From Kappaphycus alvarezii (lineage: Eukaryota > Rhodophyta > Florideophyceae > Gigartinales > Solieriaceae): a stretch of DNA of 64,000 nt. Positions 13,736 through 26,690 of the stretch are shown piece by piece; the stretch's first letter is position 1; the number at the start of each line of letters is the position of its first letter. Made by a program: the position numbers and the translations under genes. The DNA is taken from NCBI GenBank assembly GCA_002205965.3, contig NADL03000092.1:1-64000 (forward strand), written 5' to 3'. Under the pieces are notes generated by a model, which was given only the letters and a program-made list of their open reading frames with translations, was not told where the DNA came from and did no database searches.

Positions 13736-13991
13736 TTAAATACTTTGACGTCTTCGAAAAGTATGAAAACCTTAGAAGTGTACAGTAGTGACATCAATGA
13801 ATGACACCGGGTTTAAAAAAATCAAACTATGATTTTGCCACACTCATCCAAATCAAAAATATCTTGAAAATTCAGAAACTGTAAAAATATCTTGCAAATT
13901 CCGATACTGTATCCAAATTTGGTTCTCTTCTAGATTTTTTTCGTGTGAAAATTTTGCGCATATCAATCACCACGTTGCACATTCGTGGGTT

Positions 13992-14412
13992 CATTTTATG
14001 CAAAACGTCAAAAATCTGTGTGAAGTAGTTTCTTACATCTAATATCGTCATAGATGAGGGAAGATTACTTAAGGATCAACCTTGGTCTTCGTGGATGATG
14101 CGGGTTGGCGCTATTACAGAAAAATGTACACGGGAACTGGCAACCACCGATATTGCTCATAGAGTTTCAGTAATAAGGCTGCTTTGCGCCATTGAAAGAA
14201 GTATCGTCACTACAAGAGGTATAGTCACTCATCAAACACGAGACAGAAGTTAACGAACCATTTTAAGAGCAATGTTCGCGTACATTGCTCAAATTACTCC
14301 TGAGAAAATACGCAAGACTGTGAAGATCAAGCAAACATGCTCCATTTCTGTGGCGAATAATAGCTCTATGGTCATAGTGCATCACACGATGCCAGACGTC
14401 TGTGCCACTAGG
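13992..14412. repeat. Interspersed repeat family R1, copy 1
   Basis: About 420 bp align with 39000-39398 over their whole length with moderate divergence. Shared landmarks include CATTTTATGCA.AACGTCAAA, GATGCGGGTTGG, CTTTGCGCCATT.AAAGAAG, CACTCATCAAACACGAGA and GAAAATA.GC..GAC.GT. It sits in the loop between the two inverted arms. No coding capacity was seen, so it is probably a non-autonomous element or LTR fragment. Confidence 0.65.
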
Positions 14413-14944
14413 CAGAACAACATCAAACAATTTTTCTCTTCATTCCTTTTCTCGCAATATAAGCCCATGTTTCACTGATATAATTCGAGTGTAAAACAGC
14501 TTACATTCTGCTTCATTCTAGTCGAATTTGCTCCCCGACATGTATAATGACGTTTTCTTACAGGAACGGTCCTTTCTGTAGGAGAGCGGTCCTTTGCACA
14601 AACTTTTCTCTTCTTCTTCCCTTTGAGCTTTAAAAAACAAATCTTCTCCTCAATTTTCTTTTACGAACAAAATAATGGAACCGATTTTTACCATCTATTC
14701 AAATTCACTGTGCAACTCTATTGCAATTTTGTCTTTGAGCATTTTGGTCCTTCTTTTTCAAAATAGAAATATTTCGACTCGTGGTTTGCTGCGTCCTCCA
14801 AATGCAGCTCCGATGTATTATCAGGCAGGTTTCTAGCTATTGTTTTAATCGCATGCAGATTCTAAGTTTTGGCATTGCCTCACATTTTTCATTTTGTCCA
14901 AGACCGGGAAAATTTTCGAATACGTTGCTCTATTTAAATTCCGA

Positions 14945-16050
14945 AATCGACGTCGTTGAGGCAACCTACCTGCCATCAACTAAACCCTCGGCACACCACT
15001 TTTTGGCCCTAAACATGACCAACCCCCCGCTATTCCCTCACAATCACCAACTCATCCCGAGGCCGCCGTCCCCTCAACGCTCTGTCCTTGATGGCCAATA
15101 TTCCAACCGGTTACGAAGACTGCTGTAGAGGAATAGATCGGGAACGCGTTTGGGAGTGGATCCGCCGTAACTTCTTCTAGCAGGCAGAAAAGGCGAAGGA
15201 TGAGGGAGAGAAAGAGAAGGTAGAGGATGAGGAGGATGAAGAGGATGAGAAGGAGGACTAGGTGGACACACGGGTACCACAAGTGTACAACGACTGGGGA
15301 GCTCCCATGGAGAACGAAGAGGAGACTGAAGGAGTAGTCGATATCTCTTAATCTTCTGACGAAGATGAAGAAAAGTGTGAAGAGGAGGACGAGGAGGATG
15401 AGGCGGAGGGAGACCTAGAAAGGGTTGGAATAGTTGGAAGGGGGCCGTAAATTATGGACCAGGTGGTCCCGACTCTGGAACTGGATGTGTGCATCTTTAG
15501 TAGTCTAGATATTTCCCAAGAGGCAATGGCGAATTCTATGCCGTTCGCGCATATTTTTGGGGACTGCATGGGTTGAATAGATAATTTGAGGGAATATTTT
15601 GGCTCTGATCAAGAGGAATAAGATATTAAGGAAGAAATCTAGATAATTATCCTGATAGTATCTGCTATTAGTCTTTCTTTTTCATATAATTCCATCTGAT
15701 TCATTCTACTGTTCTTAGTATTTGAGATTTTAGGGTTAGCCAAAAAGTCTTTGTAAGCTAAGTTAACTTCTTCCTCCTTTGGGACTCAAGCCAGTTGGGA
15801 GAAAACTTCAAGTCAAGTCCCGAATATCATGAGGTCCAGAGTCAACTTCAGACCCAAGAACCATTTTTCGTACGCTGGTCACAGAGCATCCGTGGTAGAC
15901 CCCGCCCCTTCTATACTTTCTTGTAGCCCTCTTAACTTTCGTCATGAACCAACCCTTTTTGTTCGTTGAACTATATCACAGTAGAACTTTTGTCGCTTGC
16001 AACACCTCCTTCTTGGGGAAATTTGTTTTGAGTATCTCTTCTCCTGAAGA
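14945..16050 (+). repeat. Inverted-repeat arm B, plus-strand copy of the gypsy leader/acidic ORF
   Basis: This is the plus-strand counterpart of 12870-13735. It encodes the same blocks (SRGRRPLNALSLMANIPTGY, then DRERVWEWIRRNFF, then a Glu/Asp-rich run) but with in-frame stops near 15178, 15259, 15350 and 15448, so it is dead. The final part (15795-15945) also matches 31025-31190. No gag follows it downstream. The two arms point away from each other across a ~1.2-kb spacer, so two element copies inserted head to head, or one inverted duplication, would explain the arrangement. Confidence 0.55.
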
Positions 16051-17643
16051 TTTAACACTATCACAATGTACACAAAAAGATGCGAATGTGCGAAGCACAC
16101 TCCTCCTGTTGTTTCCAATTAATAGAACAATAACACCAACAAAGAGCGGGCGCCTAAAGGCACTACGTTACAATAACGTCCTTTACTAACAAATTAAAGT
16201 TGATATATGTACTACACTCCCTCTAAGTGAAGTCCTTTTCACAACTTTGTGTTTCAGAGAGGCTCTCGAATTCAACATACAGTCGACCTATAAAAAGTTT
16301 CAGTTGAAGCGCATCAATAAGAATGCTGTCTTTCCTGGTCTGGGGATCGGTGAAGTTTGTTTTTATCGGGTATCAAACATATCTCATCAAATGCTGCAGT
16401 CTTGAACTCAAATTTTATGCAATCTATATCAGCTCTTATCGAACTGTCATTGTAGTGCTTCTGAGTAGAAAGTGAATTAAATAAATCTTTTGAGTCAACA
16501 AAAATATGTTGCTTGACATTAATTCTAAGCAGTGCTGCGTATGCCTTGGCAACTTTCTTGAAATGATTTACAGCTTCGGGTACAGCAAATATCTAAGCTT
16601 CACGCACACGTTTAACATGTCCTTTGGATTTGGGTGAAATACAGGATACGACATGATATATGGAGTTGCTCTTCATTTTTCATACTAAGAGGACAGTTGT
16701 TACACCTAGTTGACCATCTTCTTATATACGAGAAGCATTCACATACACACGCTTAGCAATTTTATACTGATTTTGTCCGTGGGACTTGGATAGACAATCT
16801 TGATGTCGAATTTCTTAAAACTAAAAATTACATTAAGATGATAAAGATCAAAGTGAGGTGCTTTTTGCTGTAAAAAACTTGCATATAAGGAAAAAGCGGA
16901 GTTATAGCTGCCCTGATCCATCCCAACGAGCTCTTTGCAGAGGTCAGAACTGATTAAATGCTGACTTGAGATCATTCCTTTAAAATAATTTAGATGTAGA
17001 GACAGCCTTTTATCATCGAGTACGGAATCACTATCAGCACTGGAGTCATATTTTAAATGAATGGGAGCAACTTTAATAATGTTTTGCTTTGAGTCGGTTG
17101 CATTTTTTGAATGGAGATCAGGTGGAGCTGGTTGTAGTGGAACGCATATTTTGTCTATATAATGTTTTAAAGAACCAGATTGAAAAATTTATGAGCACGA
17201 ATTGAATCTGGATATCACAATCTGGATACCACAATCTTAACACTCAAACAGCCTCAAACGCTACATTATCTTCTTTAAATGTAGCAGAGCTGACTGATTG
17301 AGCTCATAAAGCAGACATAATCATGATACAGGTGATAAATACACAGAACTACATTGAATTCCTTCCTCAAAATTCTCTATAAGGAGCTTATAGAGATTTT
17401 TCAGCTTGTCCCCGGATGGGATGTAGACCGACAAGATTTAAAATTAATGATAGTTTGAATGAGGAACGATTCTACAGAATCGTTTTACATGCCGTTTTGT
17501 TCGAGTAATAGCTTAAGATCAGTACAGTTGTAATTTCACAGAAGTTCCTGTAAGCTTTGTCAATTATTGATTTGCGCTTGGACCATTGTGAGGTATCAAT
17601 TGCAACAATACTAAGCTAAGATAGTCTAAGACTTGCTTTGCTC
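16051..17643. other. AT-rich filler with a short repeat
   Basis: No gene was recognised. The segment 16060-16110 (AATGTACACAAAAAGATGCG and the CGAAGCACA block after it) recurs diverged at 19465-19510, so both ends probably belong to another dispersed repeat. Reverse frames around 16739-16975 have no recognisable domain. Confidence 0.4.
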
Positions 17644-18060
17644 TCATGTGAGACGAGTCAAAGCGACCAATGCAAATTTTAAACTTAGAAAATAGTCATC
17701 AACGGTTGATAATGAGTCTGTTTTGCCATCAATCATGAATATAATTGCGTGATGATCGATATATTCTAAGGGAGTTCTGACGTTCACATTCTTTCCAGTT
17801 ACCCACCGCGAGGATCCTTCAACGACAAGGTGGTTAATTTTAGCTGTAGTGCCGCTTCCAGACTCAGCTTTGAGTACATAATATCCACTTATTCGACGGT
17901 CTAGACTTGCATGTTTCCCCTTTGCATATTGCCAATGAGGATGTTCTAACAATGACTTAAGAATATTGTGAAGTCTAGGATTGGACGGTGGACCGAAATG
18001 TTGGATTAAGAGGTTGAGTTCAACTTTCCTTTTGCAGACTAGAGTGCACCATCGTCTATA
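17644..18060 (-). pseudogene. Copia-type gag-pol fragment (protease-region motif)
   Basis: The reverse frame contains LLEHPHWQYAKGKH, then INHLVVEGSSRWVTGKNV. The block [VI]-x-G-S-S-[KR]-W-V-x-G-K-N-V is shared with the better preserved copia element in this window (reverse strand, within 37471-36800: VIGGSSKWVAGKNV). That places this fragment in the gag/protease region of a related copia element. Frame breaks flank it and no integrase or RT could be seen beside it. Confidence 0.5.
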
Positions 18061-18295
18061 AAAGGTCCAATATCATACGTAATAGTAATAGATACCGGCG
18101 GAGCTGCCAGCGAGATTTTCCATATTAAGCAACACTATTTTCTCTCGTTCAATTTCATTTCTGTTTTGAGCAGAATCATATACTGTACTTGAAGATCTGT
18201 TAGAAGTATTTTTATTTATGAATTACTTTACCACAGACATATGCAAGTGCAACATGCATATTCTGGAATAACCCACTGTAACCAACCTAAAACAA

Positions 18296-18545
18296 TTAGG
18301 TTTGAATAGGTTGGCTAAACTCTGCATGTTGTGGGGCGCGACATAATACAGACCCCGCACACGTGGACCAAATTGCATAACAAAGCTGCTGATAAAGCCG
18401 AGTCTTCACTTCTCCCGCCGAACATGCGCTGCGGGTTGCGACAGCGGCCGCGTATTCGTCGATTACCTTGGGCGTCGTCGCAGACGGTGATCCAAGTGAG
18501 TCGAAGGCTAGCGGCACAAACTTCCATCCCAGTTTTAATCGTCCT
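18296..18545 (-). pseudogene. C-terminal tail of a LINE-type reverse-transcriptase polyprotein
   Basis: The reverse frame reads WKFVPLAFDSLGSPSA, then a helical stretch (VIDEYAAAVATRSACSAG) and a final QQLCYAIWSTCAGSVLCRAP. The FVPLAFDSLG motif followed by two helices is, from memory, the usual extreme C terminus of non-LTR retrotransposon pol proteins in protists and algae. No RT core is present upstream on this strand. The assignment rests on this motif alone. Confidence 0.45.
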
Positions 18546-19744
18546 GGGAGGGCTTCACCGGGTAGAAGTATTCATAGACCGATCAAACGACTAAACATGA
18601 GGCGGAACAGATCCATCAGGATTACAACGTCGTTTCCAGTGGCCGAACTTGCCACACAAGTCACACAAATATTTCATGGAAGGTGTTTTTTCTTATAATT
18701 GCTCTTGCTACTATGATTTCTTTTACGATCTTTTCCGACACTACTCGAACATTCGTTCAAATTTTCTCTTTTATAGGTATCATATTATGTCCTATCATAC
18801 TGCTCAATCACTGAAAATACAGACTGATACTTAATTGAACCAATAAATTCGTCGTTGGTGTAGTGCGCATTTAGATTATCATCAGGTAGAGAAGCTGCAG
18901 CTATCAAAGCAATTCTATGCGTGTCCTCAACTTCAGAATTAGAAAGTAGCATTAAAGCGGTAATGCACTCCAGTTAAACTTAGCCACTTCGAATGAGAAG
19001 CGCGATTGTAAGTACTTCATTGTGTTCGAGTTGCTTCGGCGAGTGGGCCATGGCTCAACTTGTGCTCTTTAATCTTCATTGACAACTATCAGAGCGTCAT
19101 TTTTATATATTGTACTTAAAATCCGATCAACAGCGCCATCTCTTACTAGCTTCTTATCCTAAATACCCGAACAAGTATTCTTTACTCTTCCGTACAGTTG
19201 TGTTTTAATATATATTGCTTGTAATCAAGAAGGAATTTAGTTTACTGCTAAAGTATTGCAAGGTGTTGTGAAACTTCTGCTAGAGCCGGACAGCGTTTTT
19301 TGTATTCTTCCTGGTCTCATTTTGCGTATTTTCAAGGAGATAGCTTAGCATCCCACGAAAACTTGGGACGAGTGGGCAATGCTATTTGGCGTGCTGGGCC
19401 AATAGCTCGCAATAGTTTGCATACTTCGTCCATCGACTCGTATTTGCTGAGAAATGTGTAGAAAAATGTACACAAGATGCGAAGGTCCGAAGCACATGCC
19501 CTCTGAGTTTTTCAATCAATTTAATTTAGAAATTATATACTGAAATATAGTACATACTAAGGTATATAAAATGACTCAGATGGATGTAAGGAATGGGCTT
19601 GTTGCATGAATATTGATACAATCGAATAAAGCATTTCAGTTAACACTGAGCGGAGGAATAAAATTTTTACATCACAAAAAAGACCATTAGTAACAAAACT
19701 CACGATGAAATCCATACGAGGCCCGTCATAGGTAGATTTGCTTT
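18546..19744. other. AT-rich filler
   Basis: No coding signal was recognised. Positions 19465-19510 repeat the 16060-16110 block, and the remainder is unassigned. Confidence 0.4.
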
Positions 19745-20040
19745 AGGTATTTGAAAAACCGCCCACCGAAAATACTATCGCACTGGTGGATCCCTGCTCC
19801 GTCAATTCTACACCAAACCATTTCTTTACGTGCATCGAAATCCTCAAAGCACTCACAGAGGTATACTTTTCCATCGTCTGAGGATTATTAGAGACAAAAT
19901 ATCAGAGCATGCCTAAATGCAACAGCCGTAGAATATAGAAAAATGTCGTTCGAGAGTAAGGAATAAATCTTATGGAAAATTTCTATTGTCACACTAAGGG
20001 CTTATTCTAGTTTATTTTACATCAAACACATTTGAATTAT
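19745..20040. repeat. Interspersed repeat family R2, copy 1 (uninterrupted)
   Basis: This matches 39510-39970 across shared blocks: GTATTTGAA, CACCGAAAA, TGGATCCCTG, TTTACGTGCATC.AA, GAGACAAAATATC, AATGTCGT.CG.GAGTAA.G and ATAAATCTTATGGAAA. The 39.5-kb copy carries about 180 extra bp that this one lacks, so this copy shows the empty site. No coding capacity was found. Confidence 0.65.
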
Positions 20041-20521
20041 GTGATGTATAGTACTACTGTAATCGAAACTGCGGATTATCAAGTATGTGTGATACAATTA
20101 TATATACAAATATCACACATCATCCGTGATGATCCATTTCATATTATTCCTATATCCAAGTGGATACTTTTATCTTTTTAAGGAATAATTAAAGTTGTAC
20201 ATTAACTGCTTCCACAGTAATAAATGATTATTAGCAATAATTCGCTTCCACTCTCTCCTCTTTAGCTCATTTCTCTTCCCATCTAGCCTGTTCTACAGCT
20301 CTTCAACACACTTCACACAGATCTCCGTTCTATTGCTGGCATTTAACAGTTACGCATTTTGCCTCTTCTAAAGCCTGCTTTTTCCTAATTTTCTGCCACA
20401 AGTCCAGGAAAATAGGTCCGCTGCTCTCTGTTATGATTTTTTATACACCGTTTCACTTGAATGGGTCATATTGCAAAACGTTTCTAATCTGTCATAAATA
20501 TGCTCAATTATTCTACAAAAA
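20041..20521. other. AT-rich spacer
   Basis: Nothing was recognised apart from a small inverted repeat (GTGTGATA near 20087 with TATCACAC near 20110). Confidence 0.4.
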
Positions 20522-20773
20522 CGCAGATATTTTGGATTTCATCCACAATTTCAAGCAGTAACTGAGGCAATCCTTTCAAATCTTGATACTGTTGCTAATG
20601 CAACATGTTGCTATATTGCCCACCAGGTAACCATCTTCGCCATTTTTGCCTATGCAATGACATTTTTCAAGGAGAAAAAAGCACTTATTGATCGCCGCCT
20701 ACATCCTGTAGTACGTAATAGGCTTCTGCATATTATAGTAGATGAAAGGTATATGTGTTTCACAGAAGATTGA
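20522..20773 (+). pseudogene. RecQ-like helicase fragment
   Basis: An uninterrupted 83-codon frame begins RYFGFHPQFQAVTEAILSNL, which fits the RecQ Q-motif region (FGF..FRxxQ..AI..IL). It continues to a degenerate Walker A area in which the GKS is gone, and ends RNRLLHIIVDE, which fits motif II (DEAH, here DERY). A TGA at 20771 terminates it. RecQ enzymes unwind DNA 3' to 5', and copies are often carried in transposons of protists and fungi. Loss of Walker A and of the Ala-His after DE means this copy is dead. There is no start codon of its own. Confidence 0.5.
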
Positions 20774-23700
20774 AGTTACCATCCGATGAGTACAAAGAGC
20801 GGTTCTGATGAGGTGGCGAGGGTGCAAAATTTTGACCTGGAGCTGGAATCGTGAAGTCACCCAATAGTGCTGATAGGGTATTGGAACCTATTCCTTTGTT
20901 GTTGCTATATTAAAGAAAATTCTTGGAAGGAATGGACTGGGTTTTAATATTGCTGACCTTCCGAAATAATAGGCCTAGTAACTGTCAAAAGAACCAAAAA
21001 TGATTTTTTCCTGCATTACAAGCAACTGCACTTATAGGGGCAATCTAGTGGTAAAAAAGATCGCAAATATTATCATAAAAGAGATATCTACATGGCAAAT
21101 AGATAAAATATCTTTAGAATATACTTAACGCAGTTTTAATATAAAGTGAACGAGAAAGCTAGTTTCTAAATAAGCATAAAACATAAAAAAGGTAGAGACT
21201 GAGAATATAGAAAAGAGAAATGGGGCACCCATGTCAGAAAACCGAAATATACAAAAAAAATTGAGATTTTCATTTTCCTCCTCGAAAGCCACATGTATTG
21301 CTTTTTGAAATGTCAATTTGTTTGAAATTCCCTGAGCGAATAAACATAATAATATCATATAGTATTTTTTCCTACCCTCAATTCTCGATAAAATCATACT
21401 GCAAGCAATACAAAATTTTGAAGCTTGGCGCATGGTTAAAAGGACTCAGGATAGAATCTCTGAGTATGACTGCCAGATAAATCACCCTGAAGAATTTGTT
21501 TCTCATGTCAAAATCGGACATCTCCTCTTAAATGTCAACCCCCGCGATTAATTTCTCACAATATTACAGATGCTTTTTCAAAATGAAACAGCTTTCCGTA
21601 AAATGTGAGATAAACTTTTTTCACAACTCTCCAAAAAAAAATCCACATTTCTCTTGCTAGTAATAGATTCGTTTGTGGTCAAGAATCATTATTATTTTTG
21701 TCCCTGGGCTGTTAAGACTCTTAACTATATAAAGTCTTTTTTCGGCCGTGTCAAGTATGTGCTTGATATATATTCAAGAATTTATAATGACTGTGAGATT
21801 CTTTCTAAAATATTTAACATCTACAAAAAATTATTTCTTATGGGTCATCTCTCTCCTCCGTGCCACCATGAGCACTGTATTTTCCCTTTTTAGTGTAAAA
21901 GTTGAGGGTTAATTCAACATTAATTATGGGTAAAACTGAAAGCCAACTAAGTTGTGTCGGCGTAGGAGTATGGTTGCATATTCTTTTCGTACTTATTCCT
22001 CCCGTGGAAAACTATTCAAATTCAAAACTGCATGAGGGATTTTCCGAGCTCATTGGGGGGTTTTAGCGGCAAAATAGATCTACTGTAGTAATTCACCAAA
22101 TGTTTGCTACATTTTTCTGCATTTAGTAAGATTAAAATATGTTTCTACCAATTTTCCTATATTTTTTATATTTTGTACTCCCATGAAAAGAATAAAAATC
22201 ACGCAATGGGACAAAATTCATGAAATGAATGATCTACTACATAACTTTACCGTAGTTTTTAATATCTGCGAATTTGGCCTCTCCCTTTGACTGCTGTTGA
22301 AGTTATTTATCAAGAAAATTAATTAATGGAAAATGTGATAGTTTTTCGGTTCCGTGTTTAATGCACCTACAGAGCTTTTTGGGTCTTTAGCAGACTGATA
22401 ATTACACCTCAATGGTTCCCATTACATATTCATATTTTATCAGATCTTTTCCGTTAAACACGTTTTTTACCATGCCTTACGATATAGGACAGCTGAATGA
22501 AGCGACAAAAGAATAAGAAAAGAGGGAAAACAACAATAAATGAAATGATATACAAAAATTAAGGATATAATATCGGCGTGATTTTTCTTATTCGAGAGAG
22601 ATTCCAGATTCATGGCAGTATAGTACATGTTCATCCAGCAATTTGCAAATTTAGGGTGCAAATTTCCTCTGCCCCTTTTCTGCTATCGGAAATAAAACCA
22701 CTACAATACCTTACTAAAAAGGAGCAGGTGAAAATATAATTCTATAACAAAGAGATTTACCTGGAAAAAAACAAAGACTGTTTCAACAGAGGTCTATTCG
22801 CATTGTGTTGGATTAAACACGTATAGTGCTTATAACAACAAAAAAAACCTTCTGGGATCTTCGGTAATGCAGGCCCTTGCATGGTGATAATGTTGTTTCG
22901 ACGGGTTACTTGCGCACTACCGGCATGTAGTGCAGTGAAATAGGGAGTATGGATTGCTACAGAGCATTGGCAAAGCACCAAGGCGGCGGAGACAATAGCA
23001 TTTATACTGATTTATCACCGGGAATTAACGAACCAAGGCAAGTTTAGGTCTGGTTAGTCAGTTGAGTGCAGGGGCAGATTGCAAAGGTAGCTGGTGGTGA
23101 GAAGCAACCCGGGTGGACGGACGCCAACTTAGTGGACTGTACTGTACTGCAGTACAGTATCTCGGTCCACCAAGTTCAGTACTAAGAGACAAGCGATGAA
23201 CTATGTACGTCTAACTCCCTGCGCGAACTGTTTTAACTCTCGAATAGCTTCTTCATCTTTTGAATGCTGCTCAGCCATAGATACATATCGTTGTGGCCCA
23301 TCGTATTCCGATTGTAATAGTTATATAGATTTTAACATTCAAAAAGGGGCAGGTTCATCAGATATCGTCAGATGAAGAAGGTAAATCTGATGGTGCTGCA
23401 CGAATTATTCCCGTTTCACAGCCAAGAACAACGTATGATAGTGCAAACTATCAGAAAGGAGCTTTCATTGTGCAGAATATTTCATCATTACTTCTGCGCT
23501 GTGTAAATAACGTTAAGATGCTCTAATAGTTGTTCCGTGGTCGACGTCGTTCATTTTGATGAATAAAACAGGTAATTGCGCTTTAAAAAAAAGAACATTG
23601 AAGCCGCCATCACCAAAATTACGGCAAGTAGTCAACTGGAAAAAACGTGTCAGCAGTTTTCACTCTCAGATGATACCATTTTTCTACGGTAAGCACGGTC

Positions 23701-26184
23701 TCCAAACCACAAGATTCTTTTTCAAGCTCCAAACGCAATTGGTGATAGGCTTGTGATGAAAAATCAGATCTATTCGATCGCATCAAGGTGGCCACTTGAC
23801 GAATCCATCACAAAGGAAACCAAAATAGCAACTCTAACTAGAAAAATGCATAAATGGAGCTCCAATTCAGACTCTCACTGGATTATGACTATGTTTTACT
23901 TTCAAGTCCAGTTCGATGAAGATTCGAAAACATTGAAATTTTACATGCAGACTAACTCGAAACGTTTTAGGGATGAGGAGAATTTTTTTCCTTAAGGGAT
24001 CGGAAATTGCTCTTTTCCTGTTATACGGGGTTTGCCTTCTGCTGTAGCGAAATTCTGATTTTCTTTTGGAACGATAAACACCTCTGGTGCATTCTTCCAG
24101 TTAAGGACGTTGAACCTCAATGTTTTTGTGCTCCTGCCAAAGGGCTGGACTGTAAATAGCTGCTTCATACGGAATATAATTATTAAAACATATGGACCTG
24201 CTGAATAACATCTTTTATGGAAGCTTGCAGTCGAAAAAACGCTACCCTTCCATAGACTTTACTGTGCCACTTGCATGTTGCAGTGATACATTTTTTAATC
24301 TGCTTGTTTTTATTACCACAGTATTGGAGAACTTCCTGGTTGCTTCAAACACAGCGTAAATCTAATATTTTCTGGTAGTAATTCCTAAAATTTTCAATGT
24401 TGGTAGAGTTTTTTTGGATTCAAATTAATTTTCAGTAGACTACACATATTGTAGATAAAAAGTTTAATATATTTGGCTTGATGAGAAAATACTTCGAAAC
24501 CGTTTCCCAACTTCCATTAAACGGCAATATGGGCCCCCCTGAACTACCGCGGATATTTGCTGTCGGGTCTAATTTTCTGTCCATTTACGGTAAGGCTTTC
24601 CAGGAGACTGTGAAGTGGCCCGCATTCCGTCGGAAGTATTCCAATCCGGGCGGTATAATGAAAGCAAAGCACACACATTACGAGCTCTGCTCAAGTTCTG
24701 GGAAGAGGTCGAGGATTTCTATTCATGCACGACGCCTCATCCCGTATCTTGAGATAACATAATATCTTTATATGGCTAGTATCTATAAAGTCCCAAGGTA
24801 TGTACTGATTCATAATTAAATGATGCTCAGAATTGGCAGAAGGCGAGTAGGGTAATTTATTGGTTCATTGACGAGAGAAGATGCAGAAATTCAAGTGATT
24901 ATACATTTCTTCATCAACATACCACTTCTTTTCAGGGCTCGAATGGGTTTATTTCCTTCTGGGTACGACCACCGTTTATTGTTAAGGGTTTTTCGTGGTT
25001 TCAAAACGGAATATTCCCCGACGCGGGTCCAAAAATTTTAGAAGCCATATAATACTATGCTGTGGGAAGTTACGGCGCAGTTGCGCCTGAGGATCTTTCG
25101 CAGACATAATTCAACATAAATCGAAAATCATTTTGGTTTCTGGAATCATACTTACACATTGAATTTTGGGGCTATGACTTATACCCAGATGTGGAGCATA
25201 AGCTGTTCATCTACCTGCTATTGGATTTAAACGTTCCTCCCACCCAGAATAGGAACGATGAATAGGTCGAAGAACCCCCTGAGGAAGTAATGATGGCCTA
25301 AGGCGGCTCTTCATAAGAGTAAAGCCACCATATAAGGGGTCATAGGCGGCCTCCAAGGGAGCCACGAGCCGGTCAGAGCAACACCAGAGGTGCGAGTGAG
25401 CCTCCGTCAGGCGAAGATTATAGCCCCGCATCCATAACCCGACGGTGCAACTATACACAACACTTAGTCGCTATAAAGAATATTTCTGCGTAGCTTTGCG
25501 ACCTTACAGACGACGATACAGACGTTCAAGTCATTTTTTTATTTCATGTTGAGTATTTTTTTCTGTTTTCGGTGGCTTCGCAAAGCGAATCTGTGCTACA
25601 ATGATGCATTCCTGTTAATTCTTTTTTTCTTTTTTAGAAACTTCTTCCTACGGGATATTCCGGACGATTTTTTACAACATTTATTATTTTACTGTGGTAA
25701 GTTTTGGATCTTTTCAGGAGGAATAATGTATTGGACCCCACCTTGCCTCCATCAACCGATATATGAGGCTATGAAACGAAGTGATATACCGGTAACGAGA
25801 ACGTACTTCTTAGAGCACCTTACTGGCAGTAGCTTCCTCCCTTATTCGTTTGACAGGCCTTACATTCTTGAAAAAAGATTGAGCACATCGGAAGAATAAA
25901 CGAAAGAGCAACGAAAAGCCGGGACTTACGTCTTAAGCAAGGGGCCATGTTGTAATGAAATGTTTCTGAATAATATCTTGGCATGGTGCAATGGAAATTC
26001 TGGCACTCTGCGCTGCTGGATAGTATTTTGGCATGCTGCGCTGGATACGCTGGCACTGGAGTGCAAGGTTTTTTTTCGGGTTTTGGAGCAATTCTTTGCA
26101 TTGTACAGCAAAGGTGCAGAGCTGGCAAAGGTACTGCGCAGGCGCTACAGATTTCGGCAGTTCGGGTAGATCCCAAATGCCAAC
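20774..26184. other. AT-rich tract without recognised genes
   Basis: Frames of 60-117 codons occur on both strands (for example 23556-23756, 23753-23995, 24478-24762 and 25546-25899), but none shows a domain, a sensible start or linkage in phase with a neighbour. Notable non-coding features are the palindrome at 23140-23159 and locally repetitive GCTGCGCTGGATA-type sequence near 26010-26060. Confidence 0.45.
23126..23175. repeat. 20-bp perfect palindrome inside a larger hairpin
   Basis: TACTGTACTGCAGTACAGTA (23140-23159) equals its own reverse complement. It is framed by AACTTAGTGGAC on the left and GTCCACCAAGTT on the right, which pair with one mismatch, so about 50 bp could extrude as a cruciform. 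A shorter relative, TGTACTGCAGTACA, occurs at 44439-44452. No gene is adjacent. Confidence 0.7.
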
Positions 26185-26690
26185 TTTTTATGTACGATAA
26201 AACGCACATCAACTTCAAAAGCCCAGAACTAAAAGAGAAGACAAATACACAGAAAATTAACGACATGAAATTTTTGCACACACCTTAATTGGTGTGACTA
26301 CTGCTTTGTACCTAAATTAGCAAAAGAGCGGATCTTTGGCATCTTCGCAAATTCAGGCCTTCGGGGAAGGTTCCAAGGGGCCAATAAGGCCCCTATGTGC
26401 GATAAAACTCAAAAATCAGAGGCAACTTTACCTTTAACATAGCACAAAATGTCTTAATTTCAGCTCGTTTGGAGTCTTTTCGTCGCTGGTTTGTAGTTGT
26501 CGTCCACTTTCTGAGACCTTCGCCGAGACAAATTCGTTGAAATCATGCTTTGCCTTTCAGTCTCAGCTGCTCCATCCTGATCCCCAGATTGCGGCGGAGC
26601 ACGTTCCGGAATGGCACTGCGCACATTTATAGAGCAAGTGTACGCGCTATCCCCCTTCTTCTCTCGCACTCTTCGCCGTGCTAGCACCAT

